This document shows, one piece after another, positions 9,849-17,941 of a stretch of 64,000 nt of DNA (position 1 is its first letter; each line of letters starts with the position of its first letter). The position numbers and the translations under genes are program-made. The stretch comes from Mailhella massiliensis (GTDB lineage Bacteria > Desulfobacterota > Desulfovibrionia > Desulfovibrionales > Desulfovibrionaceae). The notes beneath the pieces were generated by a model. That model had not been told where the DNA came from and did not search any database. It saw only the letters and a list, made by a program, of their open reading frames with translations. The stretch covers positions 167,795 through 231,794 of the forward strand of contig NZ_LT706940.1 of the NCBI RefSeq assembly GCF_900155525.1, in the 5' to 3' direction.

Positions 9849-10742
9849 TCAATTCTTTTGTGTATTCCAGCATACAAAAGTCAGAGCACCAATCGTGATG
9901 ACAAGCCCCAGCAGCATCGACGCCGTGGGAATTTCCGAAAAAAGCATGACGCCGAAGCATAACGCTCCCGTCGGTTCCCCGCCGGAAGCCAGTATGGATA
10001 CCTTCCCCGCTTCGGCATACAGCAGCGCCCAGGTTATGAACATATACGGCAATACGGACGTAACCAGAGCATGAAGAAGAAGAAAAAAGAGGTGTGGCAC
10101 CGCATTGCCGGAAACGAATTCACCAATCTTCGCCGTATCCGCCCACGGCAGCAGCACCAGGGCTGTAAAAGCGACGCTGTAAAAGATGATCGTATAGGTA
10201 TGATAATGTCTGTCCGTGGCCATCCTTGAACAGATACCGTACAGCGCATAGAACAACGCAGACAAAAGCCCGAAGAAAACTCCCGATGAGGAAATCCTCA
10301 GCCCCGTCCGCCGTTCAAGCAGCCCGCTTGTCAGAACACAACCGGCAACCGCAAGGCACAGACAGAATATTTTTTTCGGCGTGATCTTCTCATGAAACAG
10401 CAACGCGGCAAGAAAAATAACGAAGAACGGCGCGGTACTTAGAAGAACGGCGGCAAGGGACAACGTAAGCTCGTTGATGGCCACATTATAGCACAGGTTA
10501 AGCCCCATCATGCCGAGAATGCCTGTCCCCAGAAACTGAACGACATCCTTTATCCGTATCTTCAGCAGGGAGGCATCGCAGACAAGAACGACGCAACACA
10601 TCGCCAGCGCCGCGAAAACCGCCCTTAAAAACACTATGGTGGCATTATCCATGCCGTGCGTCGTCAAGATCCGTACAAATACGCCCACGGAACCGAACAT
10701 GATTCCCGCCGCGACGGGAAGAAGCAGCACCATCTGTTTCAT
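9849..10742 (-). CDS. EamA/DMT-family transporter
   Basis: 297-residue inner-membrane protein with about ten predicted hydrophobic segments in two EamA repeats. The first repeat starts at MVLLLPVAAGIMFGSVGVFVRIL and the second at SSGVFFGLLSALFYALYGICSRMA. LLSTAPFFVIFLAALLFHEKITPKK and the paired C-terminal ASGGEPTGALCFGVMLFSEIPT match the family's conserved glutamate-containing loops. Members export amino acids or other metabolites; the substrate here cannot be told. It has its own ribosome site (AAAGGTGATGAA). A stem-loop at 10880-10913 separates it from the upstream TRAP operon, while its gap to the SDR gene is short. Confidence 0.85.
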   Translation of the reverse strand: MKQMVLLLPVAAGIMFGSVGVFVRILTTHGMDNATIVFLRAVFAALAMCCVVLVCDASLLKIRIKDVVQFLGTGILGMMGLNLCYNVAINELTLSLAAVLLSTAPFFVIFLAALLFHEKITPKKIFCLCLAVAGCVLTSGLLERRTGLRISSSGVFFGLLSALFYALYGICSRMATDRHYHTYTIIFYSVAFTALVLLPWADTAKIGEFVSGNAVPHLFFLLLHALVTSVLPYMFITWALLYAEAGKVSILASGGEPTGALCFGVMLFSEIPTASMLLGLVITIGALTFVCWNTQKN

Positions 10743-10879
10743 TTCATCACCTTTTCACGTCATTCCTTCTTTCTTTCGGAGTGTCTTCCCGGCATGTGCC
10801 GCTTTTCTGAAAACAAACTCCTTATGAGAATGCAAAGGCGCGCCATCCGGCAAGGGCGTTCTTATGGGAACCCAGGAAA

Positions 10880-10913
10880 GCCCCGGGCCTTGCTTCAACG
10901 CAAAGCCCGGGGC
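10880..10913 (-). terminator. Stem-loop ending the TRAP operon
   Basis: GCCCCGGGCCTTGC (10880-10893) pairs with 10900-10913 with one wobble and a six-base loop, 54 bases past the dctQM stop on the minus strand. Only a short T-run (TTTCC) follows on that strand, so efficiency is uncertain. Confidence 0.6.
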
Positions 10914-10966
10914 CGTTTTCCTCCTGCAAGGCTTACCTCGCCCTCACGTGCGGCAAGAAGAAAGGA

Positions 10967-12817
10967 CTACATGAAGCGCGTCAGGAAAAGCGATACTTCA
11001 GGAATATAGGTAACGATAAGCAGCATGACAAGCATGGACGCAAGCAGCGGAGCTGCCGCCACTGCGATACGTTCCGTTCGTTCGTCGGAAATGGCCGCAG
11101 CCACGAACAGACTCTGTCCCACAGGCGGGGTAATGAAGCCTATGGACAGGTTGCACACCATGATGACGCCGAAGTGCACCGGGTCCACGCCGAGCTTTAT
11201 CATCATGGGCATGAGGATGGGCGCGAGAATCAGGGTGGCCGAAGCCGATTCCATGAGCGCGCCCACAATGAGCAGAAGAATGTTCACGATGAGCAGCATG
11301 GCGAATTTGTTCGACGTAATGGACATCATCCATTCGGAGATGGCGTCGGGAACCTGCTCGATAGCCATCACATAACCGAACACGCTGGCCATGGCCACAA
11401 GGAAAAGCACCGTGGCGGCGGTGACGGAGCTGTCTACCAGAATTTCGATGAAATTCTCGCGGGTGATCCCTTTGAGTACGAACATACCCACTAGGAAACC
11501 GTACAACGCGGCCACGCCCGCCGCTTCCGTAGGCGTCATAATACCGCCGTAAATACCGCCAAGAATAATGACAGGCACCATGAGCGCCCAGCGGGCTTCC
11601 CATACGGCACGGCCGATTTCACCCCAAGTATAGACCTTGTCCTCGCCTTTCCAACCGTTCTTTTTGGAAATATACCATGCTGTCATGCAAAGCATCACGC
11701 AGGTAATGATACCGGGCATGATGCCGCTCACAAAAAGCTTGCCGATGGACACATTGGTGATGACGCCGTAAAGCACGAAGGGATTGCTCGGGGGAATCAT
11801 GACGCCGATGGCGCTGGCGCACGCTACGATGGCCCCGGCGAAGGCCTTGGAATAGCCGCGTTCCACCATGGCGGGAATGGTGATCATGCCGATGGCCGCG
11901 CAGGTGGCGATGCCGGAACCGGAAATGGCTCCGAAGAAGGTACATGCAATGACCGTGGCCATGGCCAAGCCGCCGGTACGGCGCCCTATCATCATGTCGG
12001 CAAGGCCGATAAGCTGACCGGAAAGCCCGCCCTTACCCATAAAGATACCGGCCAGCACAAAGAAGAAAACGGCCAGCATAGGGAAGGAATCCAAAGAGTT
12101 GTAGGCTGTCTGTGCGATGATGTTCAACTGCAGAAAGCCAGAAGCATGTACGGCGAGAGCTCCGGAAAGGCCCAGTACTACGGCAATGGGAATGCCCAGA
12201 ATCATGCCGCCAAACAGTGAAACCATGAGCACGAAGATGATGCTGTGCTCAAAGCATACCACCGGCGCGGCTACCGAGACGAGAAAAAATAGCGACAGGA
12301 GGAACTTCATCCAGCCTTCTTCGCGGATAAGCTTCAGCGTATCCTGAATGACGCGAACGCTCTGGGCAAAGAAACCGAAGAGAAGCACGGAGTAAGGAAT
12401 CCAGTACGGTATGCGGAGCGTAGGCGTTTCCTGCGGGAACTGGAACTGCAGGCGGATCAGGCGCACGGCCAAGCACATGATGGTGACGGTAAGCGCCAGT
12501 GTGGCGATGTTGTTGAACATCAGAATAAAATTATGATACTTCTGAGGAACCAGCCAGTCTATCAACGCCGTCATGCGAATATTTTCACGCCGTTTGATAA
12601 CGAGCGGAACGGCAAAGTAGGTGCACCATATCAGGCAAAACAGGGCGAGTTCCTCCACGGGAGAGGTATCGACGTTCACCTTGAGCCATGTGCCGAGAAT
12701 ATAGCGGGCGAAAACCTGATACGGAATAAGCAGGCATGATGCTACGCAGGCTATGACGATGATGGGCTTTTCGCCGCTTTCATCCAGCCAGCGCAGGACT
12801 TTCTGAAACGTTACCAT
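10967..12817 (-). CDS. TRAP transporter permease, fused DctQ-DctM
   Basis: 616-residue inner-membrane permease of a tripartite ATP-independent periplasmic (TRAP) transporter. The first ~165 residues form the four-helix DctQ domain (FCLIWCTYFAVPLVIKRRENIRMTALID). The remainder is the large DctM domain with MILGIPIAVVLGLSGA, MGKGGLSGQLIGLADMMIGRRTGGLAMATVIACTFFGAISGSG (helix-hairpin region) and MIPPSNPFVLYGV. DctQ-DctM fusions are known in the family. ATG 12817 has a good AGGAG site. It lies 78 bases after dctP, separated by a small hairpin, and works with DctP for sodium-driven uptake of an organic acid or related anion. Confidence 0.93.
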   Translation of the reverse strand: MVTFQKVLRWLDESGEKPIIVIACVASCLLIPYQVFARYILGTWLKVNVDTSPVEELALFCLIWCTYFAVPLVIKRRENIRMTALIDWLVPQKYHNFILMFNNIATLALTVTIMCLAVRLIRLQFQFPQETPTLRIPYWIPYSVLLFGFFAQSVRVIQDTLKLIREEGWMKFLLSLFFLVSVAAPVVCFEHSIIFVLMVSLFGGMILGIPIAVVLGLSGALAVHASGFLQLNIIAQTAYNSLDSFPMLAVFFFVLAGIFMGKGGLSGQLIGLADMMIGRRTGGLAMATVIACTFFGAISGSGIATCAAIGMITIPAMVERGYSKAFAGAIVACASAIGVMIPPSNPFVLYGVITNVSIGKLFVSGIMPGIITCVMLCMTAWYISKKNGWKGEDKVYTWGEIGRAVWEARWALMVPVIILGGIYGGIMTPTEAAGVAALYGFLVGMFVLKGITRENFIEILVDSSVTAATVLFLVAMASVFGYVMAIEQVPDAISEWMMSITSNKFAMLLIVNILLLIVGALMESASATLILAPILMPMMIKLGVDPVHFGVIMVCNLSIGFITPPVGQSLFVAAAISDERTERIAVAAAPLLASMLVMLLIVTYIPEVSLFLTRFM

Positions 12818-12849
12818 AGCGGGCTCCTGAAGAAAAAATACGGGTATGC

Positions 12850-12870
12850 GACCGGAGGACCCCTCCGGTC
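12850..12870 (-). repeat. Intercistronic stem-loop between dctP and dctQM
   Basis: GACCGGAGG (12850-12858) pairs perfectly with 12862-12870 around a three-base loop. Such hairpins often stabilise the upstream message, giving more binding protein than permease; here that is inference. Confidence 0.6.
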
Positions 12871-12895
12871 GGAAAAGATTTTCAGTAATGGAGCA

Positions 12896-13903
12896 TTACT
12901 TCTGTACGTCTTGGATGAGCTTGATGAACGCAGGATCGATGTTCTTGGTATATTCGTCATACAGGGGCTGGAGGTTCTTCACGATCTCAGCCTTTTCCGC
13001 ATCGGTGAGTTCGATGAGCTTGATGTTGTGCTGCTTGCAGTATTCTTCCCCCTTGCGTTCGAATTCCTGGCTCATGTCCCATTCTTCCATCTGGGACTTG
13101 CGGCCGGCGTCGAGGATCATCTTCTGCTGTTCGGGAGTAAGGGCGTCGTACTTCGCCTTGTTCATGACCACGAAGATCTTGGCCATATTGTGGCGAGTAA
13201 CAAGGAAACGGTCTTCGATTTCGGCTCTATTGAAGGAAGCGAAGGTGCCGAAGTTGATGATTTCGCCGTCCACGGTACCCTGCTGAAGGGCGGTGTACAC
13301 TTCGGTCCAGCCCACGGCGCAGGGGTTCATGGCAAGGGCATTCACAAAGGCCTTTTCAATAGGGGACATGGTCACGCGCACCTTGACGCCGCGCACGCTG
13401 GACAGATTCTCCACGCCGGAACGGGGAGTGAAGGCATAGCTTCTGAAAGGGGTGTCAAGGGTCATGACAAGCTTCAGACCGGCCTTCTGCGCTTCGCCGT
13501 CCACATACTTGTAGAGAGGGCCAGTGTATGGGTCGAATGCTTCGAGGAACTGGCGGTTCTTTTCAAATGCCACCATATAGGGAAGATCCATGGCCAGAAG
13601 GGGCTTGATGAACAGGTTGAGCTGGCTCTGGCCGATGAGGCTGAAGTCCAGAGAACCCTGCTGCGCCATTTCCGTGGTCACGCGGTCGTTGCCGAGAACG
13701 CCGTTGTTCATCACGCGCACTTCAAATTCTCCCTTGGAGATTTCATTCAAATTCTTGGCGAACTGTTCACAGCCGTAAGTATAGTCGTCATTGGGGCCGC
13801 CGGTGTTGGCCAGACGGAAGACGGTCTTGGCATCCGAAGACAGAGGCGACAGCATCATACCGGTAACGGCAAGAACCACACAAAGAACGGAACGCAGATT
13901 CAT
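12896..13903 (-). CDS. TRAP transporter solute-binding protein DctP family
   Basis: 335-residue periplasmic binding protein. The start at 13903 (AAGGAG site) gives a Sec signal peptide ending near SSDA at residue 25. The mature protein begins KTVFRLANTGGPNDDYTYGCEQFAKNLNEISKGEFEVRVMNNGVLG, the classic DctP N-terminal lobe. Further in, GVENLSSVRGVKVRVTMSPIEKAFVNALAMNPCAVGWTEVYTALQQGTVDGEIINF is the family's central block, whose arginine normally binds the substrate carboxylate. The ligand is unknown. It lies between the flavoenzyme and the fused permease, so substrate uptake and the reduction or oxidation step are probably co-regulated. Confidence 0.93.
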   Translation of the reverse strand: MNLRSVLCVVLAVTGMMLSPLSSDAKTVFRLANTGGPNDDYTYGCEQFAKNLNEISKGEFEVRVMNNGVLGNDRVTTEMAQQGSLDFSLIGQSQLNLFIKPLLAMDLPYMVAFEKNRQFLEAFDPYTGPLYKYVDGEAQKAGLKLVMTLDTPFRSYAFTPRSGVENLSSVRGVKVRVTMSPIEKAFVNALAMNPCAVGWTEVYTALQQGTVDGEIINFGTFASFNRAEIEDRFLVTRHNMAKIFVVMNKAKYDALTPEQQKMILDAGRKSQMEEWDMSQEFERKGEEYCKQHNIKLIELTDAEKAEIVKNLQPLYDEYTKNIDPAFIKLIQDVQK

Positions 13904-13951
13904 GAGGACTCCTTCTCGCAAAATGGACATTCGGTGGTAAAACCCGGAAAA

Positions 13952-14038
13952 GGCGCTCCGGCAGTGCGGAGACTGCCTGCCGCGCCGGAGCGCCCTTCCT
14001 TCGCTTCCATGGCGGGAAGACGCATACGCGTCTTCCCG
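13952..14038 (-). repeat. Two stem-loops between flavoenzyme gene and dctP
   Basis: GGCGCTCCGGC (13952-13962) pairs with 13984-13994, enclosing a second small stem. CGGGAAGACGC (14013-14023) pairs with 14028-14038. Neither has a T-run. They may be mRNA processing or stability elements inside the operon. Confidence 0.55.
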
Positions 14039-14051
14039 GTAAAGGTTGTTC

Positions 14052-16043
14052 CTACAGGCGGGCAGCGGCATCCCAGCCGGATTCGATGGCGGTTCTGATG
14101 GTGCCCACACTGTCGCAGTCGCCCACATTGATAACGTCGAAGGCGGTATCGGCAAAGGAGTCCCTTTCCGCCGCGAGAGAACGGGAACCCGCGCTCACGA
14201 TGACGGTGTCGGCTTCCAGAAGAGATTCCTTTCCTTCCTTGTCGCATACGGTCACGCCCTTGTCGGAAATGCCGACGCAGAGCGTTTCGGTCAGCGCCTT
14301 CACATGGTTCAGGCCCATGTGCTCTTCAAGGCTCATGCGTTCGGAAATCTGCGAATTGGCGGCCAGCCACTTCGTCATTTCCACCACGGTGACCTCATGC
14401 CCCTTGCCTGCGAGCTGAATGGAAAGTTCGCAGCCCACGGATCCGCCGCCCACGATGACGACCTTTTTGCCCACCTTGTCCTCATGACCGAACACGTCCC
14501 ACGCCAGGGTGGCGTGTTCGATGCCGGGAATGGACGGCACGTTCTGCGTTGCGCCCACGGCCACGATGCAGGCGTCGAAATCGGCGTCTTCAATGAGCTT
14601 CGGGGTGGCCCTGGTATTCAGAAGCACCGTGACGTTGCTCTTGGCAAGCTGGGTGATGAAGTATTCGCGCAGGTCGCGCACATGGTTCTTGAACCACAGA
14701 TGATCGGGGTACAGGGCAAGCTGACCGCCCAGCCTGTCGCCCTGCTCGAACAGCGTCACGTCATGGCCGCGTTCGGCAGCCTTGAGGGCCGCCTGCATAC
14801 CGGCCACGCCGCCGCCGACCACGGCCACTTTCTTCGGCGTGGTTTCGCGCAGCATGTATTCCTTGTACTGACCCTGCCGGTAAAGCGGGTTCACGGAGCA
14901 GTGGCCGTCGAAGGTGGCGGTATCGGAAATGTTCACTTCCGTGGTCAGGGAACCGCGGCGGCCGCCGTCGAGGCAGTAGTCGCAGCGGATGCAGGGGCGG
15001 ATATCCTCTTCACGGCCTTCGCGTACCTTGTTGAACCAGTACGGATCGGCCACGGACTGACGGCCGATGAGCACATAGTCGCACTTGCCTTCGGCAATGA
15101 GCTTTTCCGCCGTGGCCGCGCTGCCTATGGCGCCCACCACGCCCACGGGAACCTTGACGCCGGCCTTCTTCAGGGTATGGGCCGCTTCGGCGTTGTGGGC
15201 TTCGGGCACGAAGCAGGTGGGGTGCATCTTCGGGCGGGCATGAGCGTCGAGGCGCGTACCGCAGGAAACATGAATCATATCCACATAATCCTGGAAGATC
15301 AGAGCCTGCTGCGCGCAGTCGTCGGGGGTGATGCCGCCTTCCTTCTTGTCGTCGCCGTTGAGACGCACTTCGATGATCATGTCGTAGCCGATGGCGTCGC
15401 GGATGGCCTTGATGATTTCCAGAGGATAACGGCAGCGGTTTTCCACGGAGCCGCCGTATTCGTCGGTGCGCTTGTTGCACAGGGGCGAGAGGAAGTTGTT
15501 CATCAGCCAGCCGTGGCCGTAATGCAGCAGAATGCCGTCGAAACCGGAACGCATGGCGAGGACGGCGGCGTCCACATACATCTTTCTGACATCGTCCATG
15601 TCCTTTCTGTCCATGGCGCGGGTCATGCGGCCGTTGTACATGAAGGCGCTGGAGCTGATGAGGTCATAGCCCGGCCAGGGAAGCATACAGCAGCCGGCAT
15701 GGTAGATTTCGCACAGCGTCTTGGTGCCGTACATGTGCACGGGACGCTGGAGATTGTGCATGTAGATGAAGCCGTCCACTTCGTCATCCAGCACAAGGTC
15801 GCCGCGGTGGCCGCCGTTGGCCGGAATTTCCATGGGAACGGTGATGCAGGCCGCGCCGCCGCGCGCCCAGTGGGTATAGAATTCCACGCCGTCACGGTTC
15901 AGACGATGATGGGAGTCCACGATATCGCCCTGGGAGCCGATGGGAGGAACCATGATGCGGTACTTGAAGGTCACCTGCCCCTTCTTGCCGACGGTGAGCG
16001 GAGCAAACACATGGGGATACTTTTCCTTGTACAGTGGTTTCAT
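14052..16043 (-). CDS. Old-yellow-enzyme / 2-enoate reductase family FMN-FeS-FAD oxidoreductase
   Basis: 663-residue cytoplasmic flavoenzyme related to 2,4-dienoyl-CoA reductase and 2-enoate reductase. Residues ~1-345 form the FMN-binding TIM barrel (HYGHGWLMNNFLSP; DEYGGSVENRCRYPLEI; ADPYWFNKVREG). Cys351, Cys354 and Cys357 (CIRCDYC) with Cys382 (HCSVNP) would hold a 4Fe-4S cluster; the spacing differs from the CxxCxxxC-x11-C of E. coli FadH. A first dinucleotide motif VAVVGGGVAGMQAA (406-419) and a second, VVIVGGGSVGCELS, form the FAD/NAD(P) half. The start at 16043 has GGGAGGAATTCG upstream; an in-frame GTG or ATG further upstream is less supported. First gene of the operon with dctP and dctQM, downstream of a sigma-54 promoter. 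The substrate is unknown. Confidence 0.88.
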   Translation of the reverse strand: MKPLYKEKYPHVFAPLTVGKKGQVTFKYRIMVPPIGSQGDIVDSHHRLNRDGVEFYTHWARGGAACITVPMEIPANGGHRGDLVLDDEVDGFIYMHNLQRPVHMYGTKTLCEIYHAGCCMLPWPGYDLISSSAFMYNGRMTRAMDRKDMDDVRKMYVDAAVLAMRSGFDGILLHYGHGWLMNNFLSPLCNKRTDEYGGSVENRCRYPLEIIKAIRDAIGYDMIIEVRLNGDDKKEGGITPDDCAQQALIFQDYVDMIHVSCGTRLDAHARPKMHPTCFVPEAHNAEAAHTLKKAGVKVPVGVVGAIGSAATAEKLIAEGKCDYVLIGRQSVADPYWFNKVREGREEDIRPCIRCDYCLDGGRRGSLTTEVNISDTATFDGHCSVNPLYRQGQYKEYMLRETTPKKVAVVGGGVAGMQAALKAAERGHDVTLFEQGDRLGGQLALYPDHLWFKNHVRDLREYFITQLAKSNVTVLLNTRATPKLIEDADFDACIVAVGATQNVPSIPGIEHATLAWDVFGHEDKVGKKVVIVGGGSVGCELSIQLAGKGHEVTVVEMTKWLAANSQISERMSLEEHMGLNHVKALTETLCVGISDKGVTVCDKEGKESLLEADTVIVSAGSRSLAAERDSFADTAFDVINVGDCDSVGTIRTAIESGWDAAARL

Positions 16044-16169
16044 CGAATTCCTCCCGATGTTCGGCTTCCGGCCGGAACCGGCGTTTCCCATGCGCCATGG
16101 GAAAACGAGCGGCCGGATTCCATAAGTATTGATGTAGGATGAAAAGGCTTGCCTTTTCGCCTTTCTCTA

Positions 16170-16185
16170 TGCTAATTTCGTGCCA
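16170..16185 (-). promoter_or_regulatory. Sigma-54 (-24/-12) promoter of flavoenzyme-TRAP operon
   Basis: On the minus strand the bases read TGGCACGAAATTAGCA. This matches the sigma-54 consensus TGGCACG-N4-TTGCA at all but one position, with correct GG to GC spacing. It lies ~125 bases upstream of the flavoenzyme start and points at that operon, with a sigma-54 activator gene starting 38 bases away on the other side. Confidence 0.82.
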
Positions 16186-16222
16186 TACTATTTTTCCTTT
16201 ATTATCAAGAGGTTATAAAACA

Positions 16223-17830
16223 ATGAAAAATCAGCGGTCCGAAATATCGGAATTATCTTCCCATATTTCGGAATTTGAAAATAATGGCTCCCATATATTG
16301 GAACGATGTGAAACCTACCTCGGCGCCGTGGAGCGGCTCATTCAGGAAGACTCTCTGGAAGAAAGCCTGAACGCGCTTTTCCTTTATCTGTCCGACATTC
16401 TGCCGCTGACGTACCTTTTCTACACTCCTCCCTACGAAAGCCAGGAAGCCAGCCACATCCACATCTCTCTCGACGGGATACGCCTTTTCAAAAACGTCAA
16501 GACGCCGACGCGCGCCCAGATCAACCGCATTTTCGAACACAGGGCGAAGTTCAGCTCGGACAAGGTGTTCTACATCAAGTCGAGCAAGGAAATGGACGCC
16601 TTCTTCAGCATCATCACAAGTCAGGTGAAGATAGAATCGCCCTGCCTGTATTTCTACTTTCTTTACGGGGGGCAGGTACAGGGCAGCATTTACTTCGGCT
16701 GCTCCAGCGAAAAGGAGTTTTCCGAGGACGAGCTGAATTTTCTGAAAAAACTGTGGAAGCCGCTCTATTTCATCATCCGCTTCCACTACCAGCAGCAGCG
16801 CATGGAAAAAATCCTGGAACTCACGCAGGAAAACAACCGCGCCCTGCGCAAGCAGATCAGCGGCTTTGCCGACATCGTGGGCGCGAACTCGGGTCTCAAG
16901 GACGTGGCTCGGGAAATACGGATGCTCGCCCCCTTCGACATTCCGGTACTGCTCACCGGAGAAACCGGGACCGGCAAGGACCTTTTCGCCACGGAACTGC
17001 ACCGTCTCTCCCCCAGAAGAGACAAGCCCTTCGTTGCGGTGAACTGCGGCGGCATTGCCCCCACGCTTCTGGACAGCGAGCTTTTCGGCTACACCAAGGG
17101 CGCGTTCACCGGGGCCTTCAAGGACTACAAGGGACGCTTCGAGCGGGCCAACGGCGGCACGATCTTTCTCGATGAAATAGGGGAACTGCCCCTCGACGCG
17201 CAGACAAGGCTGCTGCGCGTCATTCAGAACCATACCGTGGAGAGACTGGGGGGCAGCGCTCCCGTACCCGTGGATTTCCGCATCGTCTGCGCCACCAACA
17301 AGAACCTTCAGGACATGGTGCGGCAGGGCAGCTTCCGCGAAGACCTGTACTTCCGTCTTGCGGGGGTGACGGTGCACATTCCGCCGCTCAGAAACCGCCC
17401 CGGCGACATTCCCCTGCTCGTACAGCGCATACTGCACAAGGAGGCGGTACGCTACGGCGTTCCCGTACCCGTACTTGCGGCGGGAGAAATGCACAAGCTG
17501 CTGAACTACGCCTGGCCCGGCAACGTGCGGGAGCTTATCAACGTGGTGACCGAAGGCTTCGTGCGGGGCCTTCAGACCGGGGCCGTCATTTTCCGCACCG
17601 GCAAGGAAAGCACGCCGCAAAGCTGGCAGGACAGAAAAACCATGCCCTCCTTCGCCGACCTTCAGCGCGAATACTTCACAAGGCTCCTCCAGCTCTGCAA
17701 CGGCTGCATTTCCGGCCCGCGCGGCGCGGCGGTACTCGCCGGTCTCAAACCCAACACCATGCGCGCAAAGCTCGACAAACTCCATATTCCCTACGGCCAG
17801 CAGACGAAGAAGGAACCGGAAATTTCCTGA
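16223..17830 (+). CDS. Sigma-54-dependent transcriptional activator
   Basis: 535-residue enhancer-binding protein. Residues ~1-210 are a sensor region without a response-regulator receiver, probably GAF-like. The AAA+ domain follows, with Walker A GETGTGKD (246-253), the sigma-54 contact loop GAFTGA (293-298), Walker B GGTIFLDEIG (311-320) and the arginine-containing FREDLYFRLAGV. The C-terminus (GPRGAAVLAGLKPNTMRAKLDKLHIP) is a Fis-type helix-turn-helix. Start 16223 is chosen for AAGAGG ten bases upstream. It is divergent from the flavoenzyme-TRAP operon, whose promoter has -24/-12 elements, so it is very likely that operon's regulator, with the effector binding to the N-terminal domain. Confidence 0.92.
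   Translation: MKNQRSEISELSSHISEFENNGSHILERCETYLGAVERLIQEDSLEESLNALFLYLSDILPLTYLFYTPPYESQEASHIHISLDGIRLFKNVKTPTRAQINRIFEHRAKFSSDKVFYIKSSKEMDAFFSIITSQVKIESPCLYFYFLYGGQVQGSIYFGCSSEKEFSEDELNFLKKLWKPLYFIIRFHYQQQRMEKILELTQENNRALRKQISGFADIVGANSGLKDVAREIRMLAPFDIPVLLTGETGTGKDLFATELHRLSPRRDKPFVAVNCGGIAPTLLDSELFGYTKGAFTGAFKDYKGRFERANGGTIFLDEIGELPLDAQTRLLRVIQNHTVERLGGSAPVPVDFRIVCATNKNLQDMVRQGSFREDLYFRLAGVTVHIPPLRNRPGDIPLLVQRILHKEAVRYGVPVPVLAAGEMHKLLNYAWPGNVRELINVVTEGFVRGLQTGAVIFRTGKESTPQSWQDRKTMPSFADLQREYFTRLLQLCNGCISGPRGAAVLAGLKPNTMRAKLDKLHIPYGQQTKKEPEIS
16238..16303 (-). promoter_or_regulatory. Candidate enhancer sites for the sigma-54 activator
   Basis: Three related AT-centred motifs occur: TCCGAAATATCGGA (16238-16251, inverted TCCGA/TCGGA), CCATATTTCGGAA (16261-16273) and CCATATATTGGAA (16291-16303). 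The last two are exactly 30 bases apart, about three helical turns. They lie 50-120 bases upstream of the -24 element and overlap the first codons of the activator gene. A binding role is inference from position and repetition. Confidence 0.5.
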
Positions 17831-17890
17831 GGGGACATACCGGCAGTTCCTCCGCCGGATGCGGAAGACATGCCGCAGGATCATGCCCGG

Positions 17891-17924
17891 GAAAAAAATC
17901 GCCCGGGCGAGCGCTCCGGGCGAT
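17891..17924 (-). terminator. Intrinsic terminator of folD
   Basis: ATCGCCCGG (17898-17906) pairs with CCGGGCGAT (17916-17924). On the minus strand the stem is followed by a run of seven T, just past the folD stop. It lies between convergent genes. Confidence 0.85.
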
Positions 17925-17941
17925 GACATCACGGCAGGAAG

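Noticed and set aside
14046..16142. 698-residue + strand open frame opposite the flavoenzyme
   Set aside because: Antisense to a protein with intact FMN, Fe-S and FAD motifs; no motif of its own.
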